DNA of 64,000 nucleotides, taken from Microbacterium marinilacus. Its GTDB lineage: Bacteria > Actinomycetota > Actinomycetes > Actinomycetales > Microbacteriaceae. Below are positions 17,145 through 25,530 of the stretch, in pieces (within the stretch, counting starts at the first letter, position 1; each line of letters opens with the position of its first letter). The notes beneath the pieces were generated by a model, which did not search any database, was not told the DNA's origin, and worked only from the letters and a program-made list of their open reading frames with translations. Both the position numbers and the translations under genes were made by a program. The stretch spans positions 167,127 through 231,126 of the forward strand of contig NZ_JAIJZW010000001.1 of NCBI RefSeq assembly GCF_019753765.1, read 5' to 3'.

Positions 17145-17600
17145 ATGACCACCACCGCCACCTTCGACGAGCTCGCCTCGCTCGCCGGCGCCGACCTCGG
17201 CTGGACCGAGTGGGCCGAGATCGCGCAGGACCGCGTCGACACGTTCGCCGACGCCGTCGACGACCACCAGTGGATCCACACCGATCCGGCCACCGCGGCC
17301 GACGGGCCGTTCGGCGGCCCGATCGCACACGGCTTCCTCACGCTCTCGCTCGCCACGCGGTTCTGGAGCGAGCTGCTGGAGACCGAGGGGGTCACCACCA
17401 AGGTCAACTACGGCCTCGACCGGGTGCGCTTCGTCTCGCCCGTGCCCGTCGGCTCGCGGGTCCGCATGAACGCCGTCGTCGCGGAGGTCGAGGAGGTCAA
17501 GGGCGACGGCGTGCAGCTCACGGTCGACCAGACCCTCGAGATCGAGGGCGGCGAGCGCCCCGCCGTCATCGCCCGCGGCCTCTACCGCTTCTACCGCTGA
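17145..17600 (+). CDS. couM: MaoC-type enoyl-CoA hydratase (CouM/PhdC-like)
   Basis: A 151-residue single hot-dog hydratase. The R-specific hydratase dyad is visible as Asp40 and His45 in DDHQWIHTDPATA, followed by GGPIAHGFLTLSL. It adds water across the trans double bond of an enoyl-CoA, here probably a hydroxycinnamoyl-CoA. The leader is rich in CACC repeats and carries CGGAGGAG as Shine-Dalgarno. It sits between the acyl-CoA dehydrogenase and the CoA ligase, consistent with a stepwise beta-oxidation-like route. Confidence 0.82.
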   Translation: MTTTATFDELASLAGADLGWTEWAEIAQDRVDTFADAVDDHQWIHTDPATAADGPFGGPIAHGFLTLSLATRFWSELLETEGVTTKVNYGLDRVRFVSPVPVGSRVRMNAVVAEVEEVKGDGVQLTVDQTLEIEGGERPAVIARGLYRFYR

Positions 17601-17698
17601 GTCCCGACCCCGGCGGCCCGTCGCGTCGCCCGGCCGACGCCCGTCGGCAGAGCCGGACGCCCCCACCCATCCGATCGCCTTCAACGACGAGGAGCGAG

Positions 17699-19318
17699 AT
17701 GACCCACCCCGGAATCGGCGCGTGGCCCTCCACCCGCCGCACCAGGACCCCCGACAAGACCGCGCTGATCTTCGGCGACGCGTCGTACACCTACCGAGAG
17801 TTCGCCGACGCGGCCGACCGGATCGCCGCGGTGCTCGCGACGAAGGGCATCGGCAAGGGCGACGCCGTCGCGTACATCGGCGAGAACAGCCCCGCCTTCC
17901 TGCAGACCCTGTTCGGGGTCGCGCAGCTGGGCGCCGTGTTCGTGCCGATCAACACCCGGCTCGCCCCGCCCGAGGTGGCGCACGTGCTGACCGACAGCGG
18001 AGCCCGCGCGGTGATCTACGACCCCGAGCTGCACGACAAGATCGCGCCGGGCGTCGAGTCGGGCGGCATCCCCCACGTCATCCCGACCGGCGACGGCGAC
18101 GACGACGAGCCCGGCCTGCGACGGCTGATGACGCGACCGACGGGCGGACACGTCGACGTGCCGGTCGCGCCCGAGGACCCGGCGGCGATCCTCTACACCT
18201 CCGGCACCACCGGCCGGGCGAAGGGAGCGGTGCTCACCCACGCCAACCTCACGTGGGTGTCGCTCAACTGCGTGATCGACTACGACCTCGTCTCGTCGGA
18301 CGTGGCGCTGCTGATCTCGCCGCTCTTCCACGCGGCGGCGCTCGGCATGGGCGCGCTGCCCCTGGTCCTCAAGGGCGGCACGATCGTGCTCGAGAAGGGG
18401 TTCGATCCGGGTCGCGCGCTGGCGCTGGTCCAGCAGCACCGCATCACGATGCTGAGCGGCGTTCCCACGACGTACCAGCTGATGGCAGACCACCCCGACT
18501 GGGCCGGCACGGACCTGTCGAGCCTCAACCGCCTCACGTGCGGCGGCTCCGCCGTGCCGACCCGGATCCTCGACGTCTACGAGGAGCGCGGGCTGAGCTT
18601 CACGCAGGGCTACGGCATGACCGAGACCTCGCCCGGCCACACCGCGCTTCCCGCCGATCGCACGCGCGACAAGCAGGGCAGCGTCGGCCTGCCGCACTTC
18701 TTCTCCGCCGTGCGGATCGCCGACGAGAACGGCGACGTCGTGCCGCGCGGCACCGTCGGCGAGATCGAGGCGCGCGGGCCGAACGTGTTCCCCGGCTACC
18801 TGAACCTGCCGGACGCGAACGAGGCGGCCTTCACCGAGGACGGCTGGTTCCGCACCGGCGACATGGGCTATCTCGACGCCGACGGCTACCTGTTCATCGC
18901 CGACCGGCTGAAGGACATGGTGATCTCCGGCGGCGAGAACATCTACCCGGCGGAGGTCGAGAACCACCTCTTCGACATCGAGGGCGTCACGGGCGCCGCC
19001 GTCATCGGCGTGCCCGACCCGAGATGGGGCGAGGTGCCGTGGGCGATCCTCACCGTGCAGGAGGGCGTCGAGGTCACCACCGATCAGGTGCGCGCCCACC
19101 TGGACGGGCGCATCGCCCGGTACAAGATCCCCAAGAACGTCGTCGTCGTGGACGACCTGCCGCGCACGGCTTCGGGAAAGGTGCGCAAGGCCGACCTGCG
19201 GGCGCGCTTCGGCGCCGGCGCGGAGGTCGCCCATCCCACCGGAACGGCCATCCCGTGGCAGACGGAGACCATCCGGACGGCACCGGCGAAGCGCCGACGG
19301 GGCCGCCCCCGGGAGTAG
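17699..19318 (+). CDS. couL: Acyl-CoA ligase, hydroxycinnamoyl-CoA synthetase-like
   Basis: A 539-residue adenylate-forming ligase. Motifs are the P-loop ILYTSGTTGRAKGAVLTHANL near 165-180, GYGMTETSPG near 305, GWFRTGDMGYLDADGYLFIADR near 382-400, and the catalytic C-terminal Lys in PRTASGKVRK. ATG 17699 is chosen because GAGGAGCGAG lies just before it. The upstream open frame is a shadow of other genes. The basic tail KRRRGRPRE is unusual. It activates the acid with CoA and ATP, the first step for hydroxycinnamates in the operon. Medium-chain acids cannot be excluded from sequence. Confidence 0.82.
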   Translation: MTHPGIGAWPSTRRTRTPDKTALIFGDASYTYREFADAADRIAAVLATKGIGKGDAVAYIGENSPAFLQTLFGVAQLGAVFVPINTRLAPPEVAHVLTDSGARAVIYDPELHDKIAPGVESGGIPHVIPTGDGDDDEPGLRRLMTRPTGGHVDVPVAPEDPAAILYTSGTTGRAKGAVLTHANLTWVSLNCVIDYDLVSSDVALLISPLFHAAALGMGALPLVLKGGTIVLEKGFDPGRALALVQQHRITMLSGVPTTYQLMADHPDWAGTDLSSLNRLTCGGSAVPTRILDVYEERGLSFTQGYGMTETSPGHTALPADRTRDKQGSVGLPHFFSAVRIADENGDVVPRGTVGEIEARGPNVFPGYLNLPDANEAAFTEDGWFRTGDMGYLDADGYLFIADRLKDMVISGGENIYPAEVENHLFDIEGVTGAAVIGVPDPRWGEVPWAILTVQEGVEVTTDQVRAHLDGRIARYKIPKNVVVVDDLPRTASGKVRKADLRARFGAGAEVAHPTGTAIPWQTETIRTAPAKRRRGRPRE

Positions 19319-19349
19319 GCCGCGGCGCGTCCCACGCCGCGGCCCGCGC

Positions 19350-21215
19350 TCACACCAGCAGCTGGTGGCGGGCGAGATCGCGGTAGAGGGGGACGTCCCG
19401 CACGAGCTCGCTGTGCGTGCCCTGCCCGACGACCTCGCCGCGATCCAGCACCACGATGCGGTCGCTGTCGACCACGGTCGACAGGCGATGCGCGATCACG
19501 AGCAGGGTGCGCCCCTCGGCGACCGCGTCGATCGCGTCGCGCATGAGCTGCTCGTTGAGACCGTCCAGCGACGACGTCGACTCGTCGAGCAGCAGGATCG
19601 GCGGCGCCGCGAGCAGGGCCCGCGCGATCGCGAGCCGCTGGCGCTCGCCGCCGGAGAGCATCACGCCGTCCTCGCCCACCGGGGTGTCGACGCCGAACGG
19701 CGACCGGTCGATCACGCCGCCGAGGTTCACCGCGCGCAGCACACGCTCGCAGTCGGCGTCGGAGGCGTCCGGCGACGCGAGGCGCAGGTTGTCGGCGATC
19801 GTGCCGGCGAGCGTGGGAGCGTCCTGCTCGACGTAGCCGAACCGGGCGCGCACGTCCTCCCGCGACAGCTCGCGGATGTCCTGGCCGTCGAGCTCGATGC
19901 GGCCGGAGGACGGGTCGTAGAACCGCTCGAGCAGCGCGAGCACGGTGGACTTGCCGGCGCCGCTCGGCCCGACGAGCGCCACGCGGGCGCCGCGCGGCAC
20001 CTCGAAGGTCACTCCCCGCAGCACGTCCTCCGTGACGGCGACCGTCGCGTCGTCGTCCTCCGACAGCGGCACGTGCGCCTCGACCGCCTCCCTCGCCGCG
20101 CGCTCGCGAGCGGCCACCGACGCCTCCGGGTACCGGAAGCGGATGTCGCGGAACGCCAGGGCGGGGGCGTCCGCGACCGGGGCGGCCGGTCGAGGGGCGG
20201 CATCCGTCGACGTCTCGTCGGGCAGGTCGAGCACCTCCTGGATGCGGCCGAGCGCGCCCAGCGCCTGCCCCACGCTGGCGATCGCGCCGAAGGCGGAGGC
20301 GAGCGGCATGACCAGCAGGAACAGGAACATGACGAACGTCACCAGGCTCGACACGGCCACGGCGCCCGACGCCACGCGCATCCCGCCGACGCCCAGGACG
20401 ACGAGCATCGACGCCTGCAGCGCCACGCCGGCGATCGGCACGACGAGCGCGGAGGCGCGCGCGACCTCGACACCGGACTCGTAGGCCTGCGACGCCTTCG
20501 CGGCGACCGCCTGCTCCTCGCGTGCTGTCGCACCGGCGGCGCGGATGGTGCGCACGGCGCCGATCGCGCGCTCGATGCCGCTCGTCAGCTCGCCGACGCG
20601 CTGCTGCTGCTGCGCCGTGGCGCGGCGCATCCGGCCGCTCAACGCCACGACCGCCACCACGCTGGCGCCGATCACCCCGACGATGCTGAGCAGCAGGACG
20701 GGGTCGATCACGAGCATCGCGATCAGCGCACCGATGAACAGCAGGACGCTGCCCACGCTGTCGGCGAGGCCCTGCGTCAGCACCGCGTAGAGCATGGTCG
20801 TGTCCGTGCCGACCCGGGACACCAGGTCGCCGGTGCGGCGGGCGTCGAACTCGGACACCGGCAGGTGCAGGATGCGTGCGATCAGCCTCCGCCGGCTCGA
20901 CAGCACCACGGCCGTGCCCGTGCGCTGCAGCAGGAAGTGCTGATACGCGCTGATCGCGGACGAGACCACGACGAACAGCACGAGAGCCCACACCAGGAGG
21001 CCCAGGGGCTCGGAGGTCTGTACCCGCTCGATGACCTGGCCGATGAGCAGCGGCTGCACCAGCGTCGCGAGAGCGCCGAGCATGCTGAGCACCGAGACCC
21101 AGACCAGCACGCGTTTGTGCTCGAACAGGAAGGGCAGCAGCTGGCGGAAGGTCGCGCGGGGACCGTCGTCCTTACGGGGGCGGGCGAACGGATTGCGACG
21201 GGGGCTGTCGGGCAT
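19350..21215 (-). CDS. ABC exporter half-transporter (MsbA/LmrA type)
   Basis: A 621-residue fused membrane-ATPase protein beginning at the ATG at 21215 (MPDSPRRNPFARPRKDDG). Six spans occupy about 35-320. The ATPase part has Walker A LVGPSGAGKST, signature MLSGGERQRLAIARALL, Walker B ILLLDESTSSLD and H-loop IAHRLSTV. A roughly 35-residue acidic insert (ARERAAREAVEAHVPLSED) sits before Walker A and is unusual. It works as a homodimer, exporting a drug or lipid-like substrate. The small HTH gene ends 4 bp upstream and probably represses it. Confidence 0.87.
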   Translation of the reverse strand: MPDSPRRNPFARPRKDDGPRATFRQLLPFLFEHKRVLVWVSVLSMLGALATLVQPLLIGQVIERVQTSEPLGLLVWALVLFVVVSSAISAYQHFLLQRTGTAVVLSSRRRLIARILHLPVSEFDARRTGDLVSRVGTDTTMLYAVLTQGLADSVGSVLLFIGALIAMLVIDPVLLLSIVGVIGASVVAVVALSGRMRRATAQQQQRVGELTSGIERAIGAVRTIRAAGATAREEQAVAAKASQAYESGVEVARASALVVPIAGVALQASMLVVLGVGGMRVASGAVAVSSLVTFVMFLFLLVMPLASAFGAIASVGQALGALGRIQEVLDLPDETSTDAAPRPAAPVADAPALAFRDIRFRYPEASVAARERAAREAVEAHVPLSEDDDATVAVTEDVLRGVTFEVPRGARVALVGPSGAGKSTVLALLERFYDPSSGRIELDGQDIRELSREDVRARFGYVEQDAPTLAGTIADNLRLASPDASDADCERVLRAVNLGGVIDRSPFGVDTPVGEDGVMLSGGERQRLAIARALLAAPPILLLDESTSSLDGLNEQLMRDAIDAVAEGRTLLVIAHRLSTVVDSDRIVVLDRGEVVGQGTHSELVRDVPLYRDLARHQLLV

Positions 21216-21219
21216 GGTG

Positions 21220-21426
21220 CTACTTCCGGCCGAACTTCTTGTGGGCTGCCTGCTTGGTGATGCCGAGGGCGGTGGCGATGGCCTCCCACGAGTATCCCTG
21301 CACACGCGCTCGACGCACCTGAGTCTCCTCCTCGCGGCTGAGCGCGCGGCGCTGCTCCGCGATGCGGAAGAGGTGGGGGATCGGCTCGTCCGGGTCGGAG
21401 CCCACGGCGGTGACGGAATCGGCCAT
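21220..21426 (-). CDS. Small HTH repressor paired with the ABC exporter
   Basis: A 68-residue protein from the ATG at 21426 (MADSVTAVGSDPDEPIPHLF). An ATG at 21438 would give 72 residues but lies inside the dyad. The C-terminal half is a compact HTH: SREEETQVRRARVQGYSWEAIATALG then ITKQAAHKKFGRK, like sigma region 4 or transposase-type HTHs. There is no effector domain. It is cotranscribed with the exporter, so it may be an autorepressor relieved by substrate or a simple expression set-point. Confidence 0.75.
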   Translation of the reverse strand: MADSVTAVGSDPDEPIPHLFRIAEQRRALSREEETQVRRARVQGYSWEAIATALGITKQAAHKKFGRK

Positions 21427-21428
21427 AG

Positions 21429-21446
21429 CGTCAACCATAGTTGACG
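21429..21446. promoter_or_regulatory. Operator-like dyad at the HTH gene start
   Basis: CGTCAAC-CATA-GTTGACG is a perfect dyad with 7-bp arms, 3 bp outside the HTH start codon at 21426. On the minus strand it would overlap the core promoter or ribosome-binding region, and GTTGAC resembles a -35 in either direction. It is a good candidate for autoregulation by the small HTH protein. Confidence 0.6.
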
Positions 21447-21466
21447 TTCTGTGCGCGCGCAAATCT

Positions 21467-21535
21467 CGAGAATACGTCTGCGCGCCGAGAATGCGTGCGG
21501 CGTACGCATTCTCGGCGCGTGGAGGGATTGTCGCG
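21467..21535. repeat. 69-bp intergenic palindromic element, copy 1
   Basis: The element starts with CGAGAATACG, then has a perfect 16-bp stem CGCGCCGAGAATGCGT (21481-21496) with ACGCATTCTCGGCGCG (21504-21519), and ends GAGGGATTGTCGCG. A second copy of the same length and layout is at 30339-30407. Here it lies between two divergent genes, upstream of the DUF1684 gene. Confidence 0.8.
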
Positions 21536-21567
21536 GCGGGGGCCGACACGGGGGTGAGAATGGCGGC

Positions 21568-22395
21568 ATGAGCAGCAGCGAAGCGGACAGGTCCGCGTAC
21601 GACGCCTGGCGGCAGCTGCGGCTGCAGCAGGTCTCCGGCCCGGCGGGCAACATCGCCCTCGTCGACTACCAGCGCGTCGGCGGTGCGCCGGAGCAGGTCC
21701 GGGGCCTCCCCGCGACCGTCCATCGGGTGGGCGACGAGGAGGGCGTCCGGGTGCGCCCGCTCGGCGAGCTCGAGCTGGTCACCGCCTCGGGCGCCGAGAG
21801 CATCGGGGAGGAGACGCTCGTGCGGCGTCTCGGGCCCGACGGGCTGCCGCTGCTGCGTGCCGGGAGCGTCACGGCGGACGTCTTCAGCCTCGACGGCACC
21901 GGCTACGAGCTGCGCATCTACGACGCCGAGGCGCCGGCGCTGGACGACTTCGACGGCATCGAGACCGTCGACCACGACCCGGCATGGGTCGTCCCGGCGG
22001 TGTTCGAGGCGCACGACGAGGTGCAGCAGGTGCCCTGGGGGTTCACGCGCGACTCGGACACGGGGCACACCAAGGCCGTCCCGGGCACCGTGCGCGCGGA
22101 GATCGACGGTGTGCCGTACGCCTTCTCGGTCTTCGCCGACGGCCCGGCGCTGGTGCTGGTGTTCGCCGACGCGACCACGGGCTCCGAGAGCTACGCGCCC
22201 GGTCGCTTCCTGCGCCTGGACGCCGTGGCGTCCGGAGCGGCGATCACGCTGGACTTCAACCGCGCGATCGTGCCGCCGTGCGGCTTCAGCGACTACTACT
22301 CGTGCCCCATCCCTCCTGCCCAGAACCGGGTCGCGGCGGCCGTGCGGGCCGGGGAGCTCCGTGCGCGGTGGCGGTCCGGCTCGCGCGCTCACTGA
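21568..22395 (+). CDS. DUF1684 protein
   Basis: A 275-residue protein of the DUF1684 family, recognised from the C-terminal signature DFNRAIVPPCGFSDYYSCP followed by IPPAQNR and the internal FVFADATTGSESYAPGRFL-like stretch (LVLVFADATTGSESY). The family has no assigned reaction; the fold is a small beta-rich cytosolic domain. The start at 21568 (MSSSEADRSAYDAW) is chosen because the upstream in-frame extension crosses the palindromic element. It is monocistronic, divergent from the HTH/exporter pair. I make no functional claim. Confidence 0.8.
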   Translation: MSSSEADRSAYDAWRQLRLQQVSGPAGNIALVDYQRVGGAPEQVRGLPATVHRVGDEEGVRVRPLGELELVTASGAESIGEETLVRRLGPDGLPLLRAGSVTADVFSLDGTGYELRIYDAEAPALDDFDGIETVDHDPAWVVPAVFEAHDEVQQVPWGFTRDSDTGHTKAVPGTVRAEIDGVPYAFSVFADGPALVLVFADATTGSESYAPGRFLRLDAVASGAAITLDFNRAIVPPCGFSDYYSCPIPPAQNRVAAAVRAGELRARWRSGSRAH

Positions 22396-22533
22396 GCACA
22401 TCTCGGGGCGGATGGGCATTCGGCACAGTTCGACGACGATAACCGACGCACTGCACATCGCGCGTCGCGGGGGCGGCTCCTACGCTTGCGGAACCCCACC
22501 CTTCCAGTGCCTCCTCTCCCCGAAGGAGCCGTC

Positions 22534-23871
22534 ATGGCAAGCTCCGCCCACGTCGACGACTACGCCCTCTCCCGCGTGCCCCTCTCCGATCGCAAGCACT
22601 GGTTCGGCATCGCCGTCCAGCGCTTCGGCCAGGTCTCCGCGCTCTCGCAGTTCCTGCTCGGCGCCACCCTCGGCTTCAGCATGTCGTTCGCGAACGCGTT
22701 CTGGGCCATCCTGCTCGGCTCGATCATCGTCGAGGTGATCATGTGCCTGGTCGGCATCATCGGCCAGCGCGAGGGCCTGAACACCGCCCTGCTCGCACGG
22801 TGGACCGGTTTCGGCGAGGTCGGCGCCTCGCTCGTCGGCCTGGCGGTCGGCATCAGCCTCATCGGCTGGTTCGGCATCCACTCGGCGATCGCCGCCGACT
22901 CGCTCGACGCCCTGATGCCCGGCGTGCTGCCCGCCTGGGGATGGAGCCTGATCTGCGGACTCGCGGTCACGGCGATCGTCGCCTTCGGCTTCAAGGGCAT
23001 GCAGTGGCTCGCGAACGTCACCGTCCCGCTCTTCCTCGTGCTGGTCGGCTGGTCGGTCATCTCCGAGCTCTCGCGCCACGACCTCGGCACGCTGCTCACG
23101 AGCGCCCCGGCCGGCCCCGAGATGTCGATCCTCGCCGGCTCGGGCATCGTCGCGGGCGGAGTGATCGTCGGCGCGATCATCACCGGCGACATGACGCGCT
23201 TCAACCGCTCCGGCCGGGACGTGGTCAAGCAGACCGTCGTGGGCGTCAGCCTGGGCGAGTTCGTCATCGGCCTGGCGGGAGTGCTGCTCGCGCACGCCGC
23301 CCGCAGCGGCGACATCGTCGCGATCGTCACCTCGTCCGTCGGCTTCGTGGGACTGCTGATCGTGATCAGCGGCACGCTCAAGATCAACGACTGGAACCTG
23401 TACTCGTCGTCGCTCGGACTGGTGAACTTCGTCTCCACGACCTTCCGCCGGCAGCTGCACCGCGTCACGACGACCATCGTGCTGGGCGTGGTCGGCACGG
23501 TCCTCGCAGCGGTCGGCATCCTGGGCCAGTTCACCGCCTTCCTCACGGTGCTCTCCGTCGTCTTCCCGCCCATCGCGGGGATCATGGTGGCCGAGTACTT
23601 CGTCGTGAAGCGGTGGCGCAGCGACCTCGAGGTGAGCAAGGCGTCCGGCACGCTGCCGTCGTCGGCACCGCGCTTCGTGCCCGCCACGCTCATCATCTGG
23701 GCGGTGTCCGCGGTCGTCGGCTACTTCGTGACCTGGGGCATCCCGTCCGTCCTGAGCCTGCTGCTGTCGATGGCGCTCTACATCGCGGCCGGCCGCCTCG
23801 GCTGGGTGCGGGGCGTCGGCAGCGCGAAGACCCCCGAGATCGCCGCGGAGCAGCAGGCGCAGACGGCCTGA
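22534..23871 (+). CDS. NCS1-family permease, CodB/cytosine permease-like
   Basis: A 445-residue membrane transporter with about 12 hydrophobic spans. The start at 22534 follows GAAGGAG. Family features are LSQFLLGATLGFSMSFANAFWAILLGS near 38-64, GAIITGDMTRFNRSGRDVVKQT and the INDWNLYSSSLGLVNF stretch, as in cytosine, hydantoin and purine permeases. It leads a rightward cluster with a hydantoinase-like protein, three DUF917 proteins and a PucR regulator. The imported compound is therefore likely a nitrogen heterocycle such as a hydantoin or pyrimidine derivative. Confidence 0.87.
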   Translation: MASSAHVDDYALSRVPLSDRKHWFGIAVQRFGQVSALSQFLLGATLGFSMSFANAFWAILLGSIIVEVIMCLVGIIGQREGLNTALLARWTGFGEVGASLVGLAVGISLIGWFGIHSAIAADSLDALMPGVLPAWGWSLICGLAVTAIVAFGFKGMQWLANVTVPLFLVLVGWSVISELSRHDLGTLLTSAPAGPEMSILAGSGIVAGGVIVGAIITGDMTRFNRSGRDVVKQTVVGVSLGEFVIGLAGVLLAHAARSGDIVAIVTSSVGFVGLLIVISGTLKINDWNLYSSSLGLVNFVSTTFRRQLHRVTTTIVLGVVGTVLAAVGILGQFTAFLTVLSVVFPPIAGIMVAEYFVVKRWRSDLEVSKASGTLPSSAPRFVPATLIIWAVSAVVGYFVTWGIPSVLSLLLSMALYIAAGRLGWVRGVGSAKTPEIAAEQQAQTA

Positions 23872-23979
23872 TCGCATCCGGCCCATCGGGCCGCGGGCGC
23901 GCCCCGCGCAAATCCGACGCACCATCGAACGCAACCCGGACCCGAACGCACCCCGAGCGGGAAGAGAGAGACGAGCTTC

Positions 23980-25530
23980 ATGCACATCGGCATCGACGTC
24001 GGCGGCACCAACACCGACGCGGTCCTCATGGACGGCACCACGACCCTGGCGGCGGTCAAGCACTCGACCACCCCGGACGTCACGAGCGGCATCGTGCAGG
24101 CGGTGGAGGCGCTGCGCGATCAGCACGCGTTCGGGGGCGGCGACGTCGAGGCGGTGATGATCGGCACGACGCACTTCATCAACGCCCTCGTGCAGGCCAA
24201 GCGTCTCGCGCCGACCGCCGCGCTGCGGCTCGGCCTGCCCGCGACGCGCGCCCTGCCGCCGCTCGTCGACTGGCCGCAGCCGCTCGTCGAGGCGCTGCAG
24301 GCTCGTACGTACCTCGCACACGGCGGCTACGAGTTCGACGGCAGGCCGATCTCGCCGCTCGACCCCGAGGAGCTGCGGGAGCACGCGCGGGACATGAAGG
24401 CGGCCGGCGTGCGATCGCTGGCGATCTCCAGCGTGTTCAGCCCCGTCAACCACGACCTCGAGCTCGAGGCCGCGCGGATCGTCGGCGAGGTGCTCGGCGA
24501 CGACGTCGCGGTGTCGCTCAGTCACGAGATCGGGCGGATCGGCCTGCTCGAGCGCGAGAACGCCACGATCATCAACGCCGCGCTGCGCGAGCTCGCGGGC
24601 GAGATCGTCGACGGGCTGACGGCGGCCGTGCGGTCGCACGGCATCGACGCGCCGATCTTGCTCAGCCAGAACGACGGCACCCTGATGGACGAGGACTTCG
24701 TGCGCCGCTACCCGGTGGCGACGTTCGCGTCGGGGCCCACCAACTCGATGCGCGGCGCCGCCGTCACGAGCGGGCTGTCGACGTGCGCGGTCGTCGACGT
24801 GGGCGGCACCACCGCCGACATCGGGCTGCTGATCGGCGGCTTCCCCCGCGAGACGGCGAACGAGGTCAAGGTCGCGGGCATCCGCACGAACTTCCGCATG
24901 CCGGACGTGCTGTCCATCGGCATCGGCGGCGGCAGCATCGTCGACGTCGACACGGCCGAGGTGGGGCCCGAGTCCGTCGGCTACCGGCTGACGAGCGAGG
25001 CGCTCGTGTTCGGCGGCTCCACGCTGACCGCCACGGACATCGCGGTCGCGGCCGGCCGGGCGCAGATCGGCGACGCGTCGAAGGTCGCTCACCTCGACCC
25101 GGAGCTCGTCGAGCGCGTGCTCGCGCGGATCGCCGAGCGCGTCGCGGAGGCCGTCGACCGGATGCGCACGTCGCCCGACCCCATCCCCGTGGTGGCGGTC
25201 GGCGGAGGATCCATCCTGCTGCCCGACGAGCTGCCGGTGTTCGGCGTCGTCCACCGGCCGGAGAACTACGCCGTGGCCAACGCGATCGGCGCGTCGATCG
25301 CCCAGGTCGGCGGCGAGATCGACAAGGTGACCGTGGTCGAGCCCGGGCGGCGCGACGAGATCATCGCCGCCGTGAAGCAGGAGGCCGTCGAGAAGGCGGT
25401 CGCCGCCGGGGCCCGCCCGGACTCGGTCGCGATCGTCGACTTCGACGAGGTGCCGATCCCGTACCTGCCCGGCAACGCCACGCGCGTGCGGGTCAAGGCG
25501 GTCGGCGACCTCGAGATGGGCGCGCGATGA
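23980..25530 (+). CDS. Hydantoinase/oxoprolinase-family ATPase (short HyuA-like)
   Basis: A 516-residue ASKHA-fold protein. Phosphate-binding loops are IGIDVGGTNTDAVLMD at 3-18 and VVDVGGTTADIGLLIGG near 269. MIGTTHFINALVQ and SGPTNSMRGA are also typical. It is shorter than N-methylhydantoinase or 5-oxoprolinase A subunits (about 680 residues) and no HyuB partner is present. Such short forms travel with DUF917 genes. It overlaps the first DUF917 gene by an ATGA and likely acts with it in ATP-dependent opening or conversion of a heterocycle. The substrate is unknown. Confidence 0.83.
   Translation: MHIGIDVGGTNTDAVLMDGTTTLAAVKHSTTPDVTSGIVQAVEALRDQHAFGGGDVEAVMIGTTHFINALVQAKRLAPTAALRLGLPATRALPPLVDWPQPLVEALQARTYLAHGGYEFDGRPISPLDPEELREHARDMKAAGVRSLAISSVFSPVNHDLELEAARIVGEVLGDDVAVSLSHEIGRIGLLERENATIINAALRELAGEIVDGLTAAVRSHGIDAPILLSQNDGTLMDEDFVRRYPVATFASGPTNSMRGAAVTSGLSTCAVVDVGGTTADIGLLIGGFPRETANEVKVAGIRTNFRMPDVLSIGIGGGSIVDVDTAEVGPESVGYRLTSEALVFGGSTLTATDIAVAAGRAQIGDASKVAHLDPELVERVLARIAERVAEAVDRMRTSPDPIPVVAVGGGSILLPDELPVFGVVHRPENYAVANAIGASIAQVGGEIDKVTVVEPGRRDEIIAAVKQEAVEKAVAAGARPDSVAIVDFDEVPIPYLPGNATRVRVKAVGDLEMGAR

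Noticed and set aside
16043..17698. Long N-terminal extension of the acyl-CoA ligase frame (1091 codons in all)
   Set aside because: The extension overlaps the acyl-CoA dehydrogenase and MaoC genes in another frame and is Arg-rich. A proper start with SD exists at 17699.
22480..25254. 924-codon open frame opposite the NCS1 permease and HyuA-like genes
   Set aside because: Shadow frame of Asp/His/Arg repeats; no domain and the opposing genes are well supported.
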